This document shows positions 1 to 13,543 of a stretch of 64,000 nt of DNA, piece after piece. Within the stretch, counting starts at the first letter, position 1. Every line of letters starts with the position of its first letter. Made by a program: the position numbers and the translations under genes. The notes beneath the pieces are model-generated. The model was not told the origin of the DNA. It saw nothing but the letters and a program-made list of their open reading frames with translations, and made no database searches. Source of the DNA: Monomorium pharaonis (taxonomy: Eukaryota; Arthropoda; Insecta; Hymenoptera; Formicidae); NCBI RefSeq assembly GCF_013373865.1, contig NC_050473.1:17523597-17587596 (forward strand), written 5' to 3'.

Positions 1-619
1 CGTTCGCGGTGTGTTTTGCGGCTGTTTATTATGCACCTGCATAAATCATATTACGACAAAAAGGCATCGCGCGTGAAGTCTCGCCCAGGTTTGGTCTCGA
101 GGGGGGGGGGGAGGGCTTTGCGCATTCCTTACGCGCGTTTCGAAAGTAAAACGGCGTAATGGCGAGGCGGCCGTGTAAGGGAGGGTCAGTTCAGCGAAAC
201 AAAAGGTCCGGCACGCTTGTCGTGCCAAGTTAATTATCGATAAGGCAATCAATCTCTAGAACCGCGCGCCGCGCACAGTCCAGGTCACTAATGCCAACCT
301 CCGGACCAAGAGAGAAAGCAGTCTTGATTAGTGCCGTACACCGCGTCTATCCCGCGAATATTAACTGTCTAGATTGTGCATAATACCATAGATACGTAAA
401 CGCGCGCGCAATGCAATCTCGCGAAATCTCATTGTGTCGCGTGATTGCATTTTGCATGCTTAATGGCGAAAGTATCAAAATCACCGTTGCATCAGACCGA
501 TTCTCGCGAAACTCATCAAATCGCCAGAGTCGTGTGTTCTCATTCATGTAAATGTAGAAATGTGGAATCAAATCTCCTTTGACACGTTTAATCGGATTAA
601 TCAAAAAGGAACATTTTGT

Positions 620-671
<52 letters not shown>

Positions 672-2699
672 TCCTGTTATTAATAGTTTCATTGGGAGTC
701 AACATTCTGTATGTCGGATGAGATCTCTTGCAGATTTTACGACACACACTGCACCGAGCACTTTTTAAAGCGATACCGATCTCATGCATTGTACGTATAG
801 GCCTCGATGCTTAATATGGATGTCGCTGTCACGGGGCGCCCCGAGAAAGACCGTGTTTGATCAAGTCTTTCATCAAGGCTGTGTCAACCGCGAGGTCGTC
901 ATGCGCGGGACACCGTCCCGCCTATGTTAAAACATTCAAAACGTTACAACCTCGTGAAACTCGTTAAAACGGCGTTATTTGGCGTAACCAAAGCGCCCGC
1001 CGTCGTCGTGTACACGAGCGTGTATACATGTCGTGACTTCATCGTCTAGCACCTCACAGCCGGCTATTGTTCTATGAATAGAGCTCAGCTACCTCCGTAT
1101 ACTTTCCTAGGATTTCTGCTCTCTTCGACAACCTTTCACCATTTGTACTGGAAACGCTAAAACATGACGAATGTGTTAAAAATTGCGATAGCGACTTGAA
1201 AGCATTTTTATGTTGCGCGTTTATCAAGATAAAATATTTTCTCACGCGAATCTCATCCTCGAACGGAAATGCCGAATTTTACTCACGGTCACGGGTTGGG
1301 CTACGAGATATAAAACGGGACTAATGTATCTTGTTGTAGTTTGGTAGAAAAATTGTGTGTGCCGTCGTTAATTTGAACGTACAAATTAACATGTACCTTT
1401 AGGTGCAAGAATTGTTTGAAGTGGCAATTATGTGGCTGTAAAACGCGGTGTAAAAAGAAAAGATTTGAAAAGCCGGCGAGTATGTTTAACGGGGCGTTGT
1501 TGCATACGAAAGTATCGCAGCTTTCCAAAAAAGAGAAACCGAGAGATTAGGAGATATCGTGGATATACGTACTTTTGTGGTGGGGGTAACGCTTGTTTTT
1601 AATTTGGAAGCCATTGTTTCGGATGTATTTGCATTACGAGGTTAGGTAGCGCTCTCGACAAAATTTTTTTCATTCAAGTGTACCGCGCGCTTCTCATGAC
1701 TCCCTTTGTCTCCGCGGGACTCGTAACCTCTCTTCGAAACGGAACAATGACGGAGGAGGAAAGGAGAATCGGAGAACGCACACGCGGTTACGCAAGCGGT
1801 CGACTCTTCGACTGCTCCGCACGCGTTACGCATCAACGAAAGAAAATTAAGCGGAGAACCAGCTTCGAAGAACCGTTCCGTTTTTTTTTTCGCGTCACCG
1901 TACCGCAGAAGGAGCACAATACACCTGCTGTGCAGCCCAGGAATATCTTCTTCGTCAAGGGACGTAAAATTTAACACTGAAGTACGAAATCTTTCCGTAT
2001 ACAATCTCTAAACATTTTCTATAAACAAAAGATATGTTTTACAACTGTCTCTTCTATATAATCGAAAAATCGTTTCGATGTTTAGAAAGACTATTATTTT
2101 TGTTCTTAATACTATAGGCTATATTTTTTTATTTGTAACTTTGATGAGAGGGAAAGAAGGGGAAGATCGATATCTTAATAAGAGCTTATATAAAATACCT
2201 GTTAAGAAGTTCGATTTCACTGAGAGAATCAAGGAAGTCAGTTTGCTCGCTGGATTGGTACCACGACTTCTCACCGCCTGTAGTTCGATCGGCGATTCGA
2301 GCCGTGAGACGAGGAGCAGGAAGACCCGGAAGAGAGAAGGAGAGACGTTCGAACAGAACAGTGGATTCGTCTCCGCGGTGAATGGTACACGATACCTTAT
2401 TATAGGCCACGTGCGTTTACACGGCGGCACGTACGTTACATCTAACAGCCGACGCTTCTCGTCTACCGATCGATTTAATCGTACGTGAAAAATGAAACCT
2501 ATATTAGATATATTACATTTATAAGTTTCATCTTTCCCTTTAGAAACGGATGATCATTCAATTTTCTTACATCTCTCTCCCTCTACGCGCGCATCTCGTC
2601 CTCGACCTCGTCGGAAAGTTTTTAGTTTCACATTGCACAAATCAATCTCTCTTTTCTTTTTTAAATAAATTTGTGTTATAAATAAACATATAAATAAAA
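1..2699. other. Noncoding sequence, no gene seen
   Basis: Mixed-composition DNA apart from the TA microsatellite at 623. Open frames on both strands at 1642-2004 and 2078-2488 overlap antisense frames of similar length and resemble no protein, so I read them as chance. Confidence 0.55.
623..668. repeat. (AT)n microsatellite
   Basis: About 23 uninterrupted TA units. Confidence 0.97.
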
Positions 2700-3340
2700 C
2701 GCGCGGGGCGATTAAGAGCGATTGAGAGGTGGAAAAGGGAGCGAGCACACGCGCGGTTTCCTCGATCCCGAGGTATATCGCGGGAGAAAGGACGGGAGAG
2801 AAGAGAGTCTCGGCGCGCGGAGAGCGTGCGAAAGCGATTCCCGCGCGTGGAATTATTGTCCGCCGCGCGGTTTAATCGCCGGTAACGAGCGCTCGTGGCC
2901 GTGGCCGTGGTGGATGGAAGGAAAGACAATAAAACGGAATCGACACGACCGACGGGGGAAACGCGCGGTATCCGAGTGTGTATCTCGATAGGCGTAATTG
3001 TCCCTCTCTTCTGCCGCGCGTTATCGGCGCGGGACGATCTCGCGACCGACGACGACGACGCGTCGATCGAGCCCGTCCCGTTTGCGACTCGCGCGGGGCG
3101 CTTACGAGCTCAAACCGTACGCGAACCGTAAGGATAAACCGTTGGAAAGCCTTTCCCGTGAGAGCCTCCCGTCGCGGAGAGGATCCGCGCGGGCGAGTTC
3201 CACGACCTGACGACGCGCGCGGACGTACGCGCGCGGGATCGCGCGGAACGAGATGCGAGAAACGAGGGAAATTACTAAAGTACGTCGGCACCACTCGCGC
3301 GTCGACGACGGCGCGGTCGTTTGCTGCATGATTCATGATT
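2700..3340. other. CpG-rich block without a supported gene
   Basis: Dense CGCG and GCGC words and many overlapping Arg-rich frames on both strands (up to 154 codons, 2872-3336 minus). No splice-bounded exon or domain is recognised. It could be an unmethylated regulatory region or promoter, but no core promoter motif is clear. Confidence 0.45.
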
Positions 3341-6300
3341 TAACGTTAAAGCCTATTATCTCGGTATAATTGGTTAGGTGTGGTTTATATACGTGCCTAC
3401 GTGACTTTCTAATAACATAATTGCCCGGGGCTATCTCTGCGCGCATATTACAGATTTCGGGTTAACTCCCGTTCGAGGGTTAATAACGTGTGCGCACGGC
3501 TTATTTTAGCGGGCAAAATGTATATGTTCGCTTGTGCATCGGAGTAGATCGACGAGCGGAGGGCGCCGAAGGAGGGCCGATAACAATTAAACGTTTTAAC
3601 GCGGTCGCGTATCTTGAAATTCCAGGGTGCGCTTTCATCAATCAAGATGTCAGTTCTTGTATAGAAACCTCGTCCTTTATCGCTTAATCATCCTCCAATT
3701 ATTTTCTGAGAATTCCTCTGTCATTCCTAGCAATTTAATCTTTATTGATGCGTCACAAGTGTGCTTATTTTTATCCTTCTTTTTCTTTCGTGCACGGTCG
3801 AGAATTCGCCGATATTATTAGTGCAGCTCTTATTACATTCCTTATGAAAAATAAAATCTCCTTTCCTTTGAAAGTTTAGACCTTAGTTATCACGTCGTTT
3901 GCGAAGTACGTTCTTCGATTCGTGCCGAAGTCCCTCGCAAGGGTGTCGCCCTTGTAAGGGTGTCGCCGCACCGGCAAGAAGAATTGAAACGTGAAATTTT
4001 GTTTGCTCGCGTTGCCCCGTCGCCGGCGTGTACGTTGCTCCTCGTGTCCTGTTAGCCGTGGGACATACCGGCGTATCCGCGAGGGATCTACGAGAGCAAA
4101 CAGTGCGCTAATTAGATTTCCACCTGCCAAGCGCACGGCGCAGCGCAGCGCGGCCCAAGACGGACGCACTCGCGCTGCGATGCTGCGCAGCGCAAAGGGA
4201 AGCGGCTGTGTACGGAAGCGACCGGTTAACCGGCTGTTTGATTTCAGTCGACAGTCCGCGATTACGAACACGACGACGGAACCATATGTTGACGATCGAG
4301 CGGATTGCTAGAATTTCGCGGCGGCGGCGGCGACTACCATCTGCGAAAGGAATTAACGTGCCTGCTCGTAACGGCTGATTTTGCTTACGTAACTTGTCCA
4401 TTCGTTTATTATCGAGATTCTATTCAGTCAGCCGAGTTGGAAGCTCATAACGTAATAGCGTAATAAGAAATTATGCGAGATAAAATTGCTTTTAACGTTA
4501 GGGAGTTAAATGAAAGAAACGTAAATAGAAAAAGAATATTTCAAAAATTTCAAAAGTTTTAAAGAAAAATTTCATATACAATGTTTTAAGCATCTTAATA
4601 TTTGACACATTTCTTTGGCACCTTCCTTTTTGATAAAGAAATCTTTGAATGCACTATTTATTTTATTATAATTATAACGGTACTATAAGATATTTTATAT
4701 TTATTGCTGTTTGATTTACAGTTATCGTAAATTGCATTTAATTAACGTAACAGTTTCATAAATACAAAATTGATACAACGTATTAAAAAAATTTTAACCA
4801 TGTATCCTAAAAACAAAATGTTTAAAATATTAAAGAATGATTTATTTCTCTATTTTTCAAAAACTTAAAAATGTTTTAGATAGCGTTTAAATTAAAATAC
4901 TAAAACATTTAAAACTGAAATCTTTAACAGGTTCATGATTAATTGTTTCAACTTCTTGGTAAACTGATCTGTTAGATAAGCATATATCCATCTTAATTTT
5001 TTTTCTTAAATAAATAAAGGCAGACACATATTTACCCAATAAGTAAGTTTACCAAAATTGAAACAACCTGTCCCATAGACATTTTATTGAATCCAAATAC
5101 CATTTAAACCTGAAACATTTTTGAGTTATTTAAAAAATGCAGACAGAGGTAAAAATTATTTCAACAATAATCAAACGCACTATTTCTGTACGGCGAAAGA
5201 TCTCGAGCGAAAGGCGATCGGCATTCTTTCGCGAAGTGCGCCCATCGCGTCGTGCACGTACCGCTGGGAATCTGCGTGGGGTTGCGTGAGAACTCTCGGG
5301 AGGGGACGTTTGCCATTTGTGACCGAAGCAGGTAGGCAGACAATCGCGTGTCATCGGGTGCAAATTAAGGCTGACGCCATCCTCCGTGGCACGCGCCCGT
5401 AGACCCCGATTTTAAAATTCACTTTCGTCACATTTCACCGCCCTCGGGTGATACAGCCAACCCTGCGGCAATCCAAGAAATATCGATGGACCTCGCTAGA
5501 TCTAAATTGCATGACTTCGAGACATATAAAACTTACACAAAAAGTTTTCGTCGATAACATGTGTTACATAATTGATTGAATAGTAGCACCTCTGCAGCAC
5601 GTTTTATTTTTTTTTATATGTCGCGTGTTTTTTTTTTGGACTGTCTTTCAATTATCTATAAAAATGTTTATATAAATATATGAACATAATTATATAAATT
5701 TTTTTAAGTAATTTTCTTATTGCGCGATTGCAATACGTGTAATAGCAATGCACGAAGAAATAATTAAACTGTTTGTTGTAAATCATTCTTCTTAGCATGG
5801 AAATGGAAAAGATAGAGCTGTTATTTACTTCCATCGTTAATTATAGAATCGTTTGACTTATTAGTGAATTTTAATTTAAATGAATTGCACTCGAATCGCC
5901 GTTAATTTTAGGAAACCATTCGTTGTTGCGCATGCCACATGCAACGGATCAGTATAAATCAATAGCATTTCGTTCAAGAATTTATCTTAAGGTAAAACGA
6001 CATACCGCGCGCAGGTGTGTATTTTATCGGACTCGGTAACCTGTATGTGTATGATCCACTTTTCGCGTTCAAGTTGCTGCGCCTCAGAGATTTATCTACC
6101 GGTATAACTAATCTCTGCCTCTCAGGTGCTTCCATCAGTGGGTTGGTTTCCCGAGGTCGCTCTATCGAAGCTGTTATTAATGACGAGAGTACATCCGAGC
6201 GAGATTTATCTGGTATAATACGTCATTCGCGTATCACTCGGACGAGCCGACGGTTCGACTAGTTCGGTAACCGATTGGATTGAAGATAAAGCAGTTACAG

Positions 6301-9300
6301 GGCAGTGCCATGCACACGTGCTATTTTATTTAGACTTAGATAAGACTTCATTCACCTGTTATAATAATGTTGAATTCAAGCGACATCGTCCTCGAAACCT
6401 TAACTAAATATTTGACATTACATTATGCAATTTTTCATTGCATATATTCGCTATATCGTTTAAAAGAGTTCATTTGATTAAATCTAATTACATTGCGTAC
6501 ACAAAAAAAAATTTAATAAAGTACAAAGTATCTGATATTCTGGTATTTCCGATGTGTCGAATGATGTGAAGAATGCACGCCGATTAAATTGCCGACAATA
6601 AAAGGGAACGAACGGCATGTTCGAAAAATCGCGAACATCGAAATTGAAATATCGAACGACTGCGTACGTCATGTTACTCGGCTTGAAATTAATTCGGATC
6701 AACCTAACCGAAGTAACGGTAGAGCGGAAAAGGGACTCTTCCCGACAGGCGTACGAATCGTCCATTCGTAATTTCGTCCGCGAATTTAACGTACACGATG
6801 TACGTGCCCGTGCGCGCACCGACCCCTAACGAGGCGCAATTAATTCGTATCGATTCGCGGGGGAATATTTATTTCGCCCGCTAAAACGGATTAAATTCCA
6901 GCTGCCGCCGTGTCGCGAATGGTAAAGAGAAGTTTCACGCAGCACGTATCGCGCTCGACGGCTCTTTTCGCTTATTTGTGCCTGATGATTTGTTAATCCA
7001 GCTGCTCCTAATCCCCATATGTGTACATAGTTACCGCTCGCAGCGCAATTATGGCCATAATTCATAACTGACGCGATTGCGTCACCCTCGATACATCATC
7101 GTAACCGGCGAGGTAACAGGAAGTATCTCGTCGGTTCTGCGACGCTGCCGTGTTATTTTCGCACTTACCTGATGAATAGCAATACGTTGTTATCGTGACT
7201 TTCTAATATTTTCGCGCGTTGATTAATTGACCGCGATCCGCTCGAATGTGGCAGCCCGAGTCTCGCCGGGAGACAACATTGTAAATTCTGAATTCGAAAT
7301 CGACCCGAAGGAAAAGAATGCCGTTAACACTCGGTTTGCTTATAACTCTTTGAGTTTAAACTTTTGCAGTCTCCGAAGTACTCTATTTATATGCGGGAAT
7401 GCCCGTAAAAGCGCGCTCCGGGATGAATAAAAAAAAAAGAGAGAGAGAAAAAGAAAAATGCGGCATACGCGCATATATATGCGCACTCGAAAATAGCTGA
7501 GCGCGTAAAAATAGCCTCCGCCGCGGCCGAAGAAATTCGCGATATACATTTTCATGAAGTTTTAACGAAACTGAATCTCGTATACGCGGCCGTTCTTAAC
7601 CTGGAATGCCGAAGGATCGCGAGCGCGAATCACGCCGCTCGCTCGCTCACGGGGCTTGTCAAGGTGGTTCGGATGACAGAGGCTGAGTCATTCCCTCGAT
7701 CGTTCGCGGTTACATTTCGCCTCGGCGAGATATACGATTTCGCGAAAAAAAAAAAAAAACGCGATTCGTTCGGCGACCCGATTGCGAATTCCGGTGGGGA
7801 GTCCGCCTCCCCCTTTCCCCCTCTCCCCCAACCGTTTTAATATCGCATCGCGACGTCACGCAACGACGTCGCTCTCTCTCCAGTTCGGGTTACCTTGAAG
7901 GAGGAATTTTCAGTCGATTAATAAAATGAGAGGATAACAGGAGGAATCCTGCGGCGGGATCGCGCGGGCACACATTCTGGCAGCTATTACTCGCTATTCG
8001 TCGGGCGATTCGCGAGAGGCAATCTTCGGGGATTGGTAGGCGAGGTCATCCTCTGGATATGCATTGCTACTGCCGAAGCTCTCGTTCGCGGGCCAAATAT
8101 GGGCTACGCCTTGGAGGCGATCGCGTGCCGCTGAACGAGGGGGAAGAGGGAGAGGGAGGCGGGAGAGAAAGAAAATTGTAACGCACGCACACCACCGCCG
8201 CTGTGCGGAATTATGATGTACGGCCGCCTCATGCCGGACGATGTTATTTTCTGGATTGTGCGAACCGTTTCTTCGCATCCGACTATAAATAGCGACATCG
8301 GCGACTATCCGGGAGATCCGCACGAACGGATTGCGTAACGCACACATACACGCACACAAAAAAAAATCGCCGTCGCGCGAGAGAACCGCACGCGATTGAT
8401 GCAAAAACGGAAAACTAGTCGCGACAGTCCGTAAGTCGTGTTCGGAATGAAAATGAGAAGAGATACCGGGAGACGATCGTCGTCGGTCCGCCTTGGAAAG
8501 GTCACGAAGAGGCGGCCGGAGAGTTCGCGATGGCGCGGCGGTTTCACCGGAGGATAGACGAGGAGGATAATGACGAGAGCCAGGGAGCCTCAGAACAAGC
8601 GTAGACTTGTGAATACAGCCGAGGCTCGCTTTGCCGAACGGTGAAAGCGATTCTCCATTAATGCTCCTCTTTGCGACGGACTTCGTACACGCTCGTGCGT
8701 GTGCGTGTGTGCGTTCAAGCCCCGCGGACTTCCGGTCGGAGCACTTCGGGCGTTTATCTATGCGAAATAAACGAAAATGCTAAAACTTTCCATAACGATA
8801 AGGAATAACATGCCAGAAAGCTGGATTGAAGCATCTCTCGTCTCGTTCTACGATCAATAATCGTTCTCGCTATGATTTCTTGACGATGAAAGTAAAAATA
8901 GTGATTTCAAGCTCGACTGAGAATAGGCGGTCGATAAACGACGATGAAATTTGAGAGAAAGTTAATCTCGCGAGAATTATTCGAAGCGCATTAAATAAAA
9001 TTCAATATTGAGGTTTTAGGAAATCGAATGGTAACCAGTAATAATAATAGAATACAGGATCAATATGTGAAAACACAGCCGAAAGATTAATCTCTTTTAT
9101 TTTTTACAGCTAGATCTTCATATTGATATTGTTTTATTAAACTAAAAATTACTATTATTATTATCACACAAGAATTGTCAGTACGAAGAGCCAGTTATGA
9201 TCGGATCATCTTGAATTAATGAACAATAACAATTTTTTTTTAAATACTTTTAACTAAGAATAATATATTTTTGTTCATCGATTCGTTATTCATTGGTTTC

Positions 9301-9472
9301 TGTCAGTGACGAATCGAATTAAATCACGGCTTCGCGGAATATCGCACATTGTCTCGCGACTCTATCATCGCTCATTTGTAAACAGGATCGGGAATTAGAT
9401 GGGACAACGTAGGCGAGATACCTTGGAGAATCCGTTGGAGATCCTGTTGAACGATGAAGCCGCGGGTTGTAA
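3341..9472. other. Noncoding sequence, no gene seen
   Basis: Alternating CpG-containing DNA and AT-rich segments, the most AT-rich at 4440-5130. A run of 14 A lies at about 7746. Frames up to 136 codons (7994-8404 minus) are Arg/Ser-rich and unsupported. Confidence 0.5.
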
Positions 9473-9513
9473 TCGTGATCCTTCGAGGCGGTCTTATCTG
9501 TATAACTGTACCT
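9473..9513 (+). repeat. Duplicated 41-bp motif, copy 1
   Basis: ATCCTTCGAGGCGGTCTTAT...AACTGTACCT is 85% identical (35 of 41, no gaps) to 10223-10263, exactly 750 bp away. The flanks are only weakly similar, so this is a short isolated duplication or a paired regulatory element. Confidence 0.7.
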
Positions 9514-10222
9514 CGTTCGCAGTTTACCGTCACCGCCGACTTATTACCTATTCGCGCAAATCTCCGCTTCGATCGCCGATCGTCGCTCGTCGATCGTCAT
9601 CGCGTTCATTTTTTTCTTCTCGCGGCAGCCTCGATTTTTGTCGAATATCCGATTAGCTTTACATAACGGAGCGCGCATAGTCCACTTCCGTTACGTGATA
9701 GGATAATGTCGGTCCTTGAACGTGACATTGGCGATTTCTAATGACGGCATTTGAAGGAAATTGCATGCTACACGTTCCTCGTTCGATCAGTCATTTAGAA
9801 TCGTTTAGAATTGACTCGTTGGAGAATTTACAGAATGCAATAAAACGTAATGATTTATTATCAACAGCGCAATATTATATAAATTTTTTAGTCGTTACGA
9901 TCTAGATGTGTCATAATACTACAAGGTATTTTTACATATTTAATAATTAATATTCTTTTTCTTCTTTATCTTGGAGATATTTTATTAATTGGAAACAATC
10001 TTTACAGAGATTTTTTTTTTTAGAAACTATGATTAGACTTGTATTATTTTAAAAAAGTATCTTAAACACTGACGATCAACGCAATTTGCCTTTTACGATA
10101 CATTAGTGGGGACTTGTGTTGCATTTATGCCTTCCACAGAGAGTGAGCAAGAGTGGGCCGTAATTGAGCAAGAAATTACCCAAAAAATCGCGGTCCGTAC
10201 GTCACGTGCTGTAAGGACGTGA

Positions 10223-10263
10223 CCGTAATCCTTCGAGGTGGTCTTATCCCTGTAACTGTACCT
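10223..10263 (+). repeat. Duplicated 41-bp motif, copy 2
   Basis: ATCCTTCGAGGTGGTCTTAT...AACTGTACCT is the partner of the motif at 9473. Weak similarity continues for about 20 bp downstream (GCAGTTTACCGTC against ACAGCGGTCCACCGAC). Confidence 0.7.
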
Positions 10264-10879
10264 GTCGACAGCGGTCCACCGACGATTGCCCATCGCGGCT
10301 ACTATTAGCGATTTTCCCGTTAGAATAAATACGTGCCAGGCGCCACACAGGATCTCGGCGATTAACGGCCGATTAACCGCGGCGCTCTCGTCTTGAGATT
10401 TTATGGAAAATATCTCTGTCGTGGCATTCACATCGGGGGCCTCTTCTTTCTCTCACCTTTTTCCTCCTCTTCTCTTCCTCTTTGACATTGTGTTGTTTTA
10501 TGCGCCATTCAATGCGCGAGCGTGCGCGCTCGAATTGTCGGCGCGGAATATATTCCCGTCTCGTTCCTCCGATCTGTCCGCTTTGCGCTTTCTTCTGCTT
10601 CCCTTCCCCGACGACGATCCCTCGACGATGGCGAATTCCTGCGGTGGCCGTAGCTTTCAAATTAGACACAGAATAGCGGAACTCTTACGTATCGCATATG
10701 CTGTATGCGCGCGTACCGCTTCTTCTGCGAAGTCTTCGTTATTATTATTATACCCCTCATCATTTCGCGCGCAGTGAAGTTTATCGTCGCGGTGCTTTTT
10801 CTTTGCAAATGAATTCTCACTAGTGAATTCCGGATTCGTCGAGATCATAAAAGTTTTATCGGGGTCACACATATACATG

Positions 10880-10906
10880 CACACACACACACACACACAC
10901 ACACAC
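10880..10906 (+). repeat. (CA)n microsatellite
   Basis: About 13 CA units, followed by ACGTACGTGCGCACGC alternation. Confidence 0.95.
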
Positions 10907-11606
10907 GTACGTGCGCACGCACACGCAGTTATTCAGTCAATTACAGGGATTTCCTGGTTAATCTCGATTAACTGTTAATTGACGTCGGGGGAAAACGGCC
11001 GGAAGCCGACCGTGAGGAGCGTAATATTGAAGGCTCGCGTTGTAATGAGTGTAATGCGCATCGAGTTCTTCTCTCGGACAATTAAAAATTCTATAAGTCG
11101 TTAACAGGTACATCCATTCGTCCATGTAAACTTGTTAGGGAAACTTGTTCAGGTAGAATTTAGGATCTACTCACAGCAATTCAAATGTCGCTTTACAGAC
11201 GTGAATTTGTAAAATAGAAGGAAAAAATAAATAATGTAAAAAGTTGCAGATATATAATTTGTCAATATACGTACAAGCAACGTGCCTCTTCTACAACATG
11301 TATAATGCAAATGTAAAAAATGTGATCCAGAAGCCTGTAACATAACAAGAATTACAGGAAATTAATTAGTATTTTTAAGCAAAACTTTAATTAAGGCTCA
11401 TTCAAGACTCGAAGGTAGCAAGCCTCTTTAAAATACATTTATTCGTATAAAATTCACAATGTATGCGTTTCATGACTACCGATCAATTCCGCGGGATATC
11501 GTATAGAGAGTCGACCCCAAGTCGTTACTCTTATCGCGCCTCGGATCTACATCTGATCCACGATGTCGTCGCGGCGCGAGCGGCGACTGACTCAGCGAGA
11601 AGGGAG

Positions 11607-11626
11607 GAGAGAGAGAGAGAGAGAGA
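11607..11626 (+). repeat. (GA)n microsatellite
   Basis: Ten GA units within a purine-rich stretch. Confidence 0.9.
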
Positions 11627-11828
11627 AGAGACGAAGGGAGAGGATCTCCCGCCGTGGCGATGGGATCGACGATGGTTTTCCCTCCAGAAGGGTTGTGTAT
11701 TCGAGCTGTAACCACTCGCAGGTGGTTGGTTACACGTCGCCGACACTTGCGACGGCCGTGGCGGCCGCGGCGGGCACGGACTTGGATTCGCGTCGCTCGG
11801 TGCCGTTGTCGGTGGTGACGTCGCCGTC

Positions 11829-11897
11829 GTAGTGGCGGCGGCGGTGATGGTGGTGGTGGTGATGGTGGTGATGCTGGTACTGGCACTGGTGGTGGTG
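11829..11897 (+). repeat. Imperfect GGT/GAT/GGC trinucleotide tract
   Basis: Degenerate trinucleotide repeats (GGCGGCGGCGGTGATGGTGG and so on) make long frames on both strands look open. Those frames are low complexity and not taken as coding. Confidence 0.85.
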
Positions 11898-12037
11898 TTA
11901 CGGTAGGTTATGCCTTGCATTCCTGCCGAGGTCGACGAACCGGGACGAACCGCCTGTGCATGCTGCCCGCCGCCGCGTTGCTCGCTTCTTGGCCACTGTC
12001 CGGCCTGCCTTGCCCTTTCCTTTCCCTTCCCGCCTGT

Positions 12038-12039
<2 letters not shown>

Positions 12040-12080
<41 letters not shown>
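12040..12080 (+). repeat. (CT)n microsatellite
   Basis: Twenty CT units on the + strand, inside a wider pyrimidine-rich segment (12013-12110). Confidence 0.96.
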
Positions 12081-12083
<3 letters not shown>

Positions 12084-13498
12084 CCCTTTCTTTTCGTTCT
12101 TTCGTCCCCGCCGACGACTACGACCGTGGCCATGGCGAGCCTCGCGCAGTCGACCCGCGACAGAGAAACACTTCCTCGTGCCGCTCCTCCCACACTTTCC
12201 AGGGCGTTCCCCACGGTACGACGGGACACTTCCGTCGGTTTCTGTACCGCGTGACGCGAAATGAAGGTTCTCTTACGCTTAATTATCCGGCGACAGTCCG
12301 CCTTCGGGCCTCACCGGCTCAAGAGTCTAATTAGGGGAATATGTCGCGTGAGACCTGGATCTATGAAGAAATGTACGCTCCTACCGTGCCCACTTTAATG
12401 AGCAATTCGGTGTCCCTTTTAGATCTTCAGATATCTTCTACACTACTCGGTGCGGTGTAAGTAATTCGTAAATTACAACTTTACGTCTTTACACGGCGGC
12501 AATTTAGGATACATTAAACTTTCAGCCTATTTAAGAAACCTATTTAATTAAGAAGCGCGATATCTCTGTCATTTCGCGATAAAGAGAATTTTTTACTCGC
12601 GACTGCACGCAATTCTAAGTGCAACTTTGAACATGTGAAAGTCGCTAGTTTAAATGGCCATTACTTTCCACTTTAATACGCGCGTGTAATGCAAAATGAA
12701 AGTCGTCCTTGTTGTATTTTATCGTAATAAGTTTTTCTTTTTATGAAGACGTAAAGACCAATAATTTTTCTTCTTTCTCAGCGATGTAGGTGCTGCATAT
12801 GCGGTTTTTATGGAGAAAGTACATCTTTTATATTACGTGTCTAATAAAGACTCTCTTTTATTAACTCTCTCGTGAAAATTAACAATACCGTCAATGGTAG
12901 CATTCTTGTTAATTAAGCGATTATTTTTAACCATTTGGTAGTAATCTGCTACTTTCTATGTTCTTATATCTTTATTCTTACATTAACTTTCTTTTTAACG
13001 CATTTTTATACCGTTGTCATATTATTATTACATCATTTGGTGCGAAAATAAAGCACGCGAGTGCTAATTTTAGCAATCCGTTCTCGTAAGTAATTTATAT
13101 GCGGCGCGTTTTTAAAAGCGTCATTCGTAATTATTACTTGTACCTAATTATTTTAATTACGCGGTAATTCTGTGGTAATCGTATCGTTCTGCGTGCCGTC
13201 ACTACGATTTCGACAATCCGATTTGCCTTTTTGTCGGCCTCTCGGCCCCAGCTCGGTGCAATTAATTGGACGGCCGAAGGAACGATAAAAGGAAATGCCA
13301 TTCCCTTTTCCGGACGGAACAAAGAGTTATCTAATGGAGCTGGCGCGCGAAAGAAAGAGAAAAAAAAAAGAAAGGAAGAAGGAAAGAGCAAGTGAGAGAG
13401 AAAGAGAAAAAGAGCCTACGCGCTCTCCCGCCGCAGGCGGAGCGCAATAATTAATTCCACACGATCGTTTCTCTCAATTGTTATCGGCGTCGGCCGGG

Positions 13499-13500
<2 letters not shown>

Positions 13501-13542
<42 letters not shown>
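13501..13542 (+). repeat. (CT)n microsatellite
   Basis: Twenty-one uninterrupted TC units on the + strand. Confidence 0.97.

Positions 13543-13543
<1 letters not shown>

Noticed and set aside
7162..7180. Minus-strand CAG|GTAAGT (CTATTCATCAGGTAAGTGC), a second ratchet-like junction
   Set aside because: It is antisense to the inferred host gene and its pyrimidine tract is weak. Such matches are expected by chance on the antisense strand.
11531..12229. 232-codon minus-strand frame with Ser/Thr and Arg-Glu runs
   Set aside because: Its length comes from GA/CT and GGT-type microsatellites read through. No unique protein-like sequence remains.
12757..12790. Strong acceptor TTTTTCTTCTTTCTCAG followed by CGATGTAG|GTGCTG
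   Set aside because: GTGCTG is not a convincing donor, and no frame or domain supports an exon.
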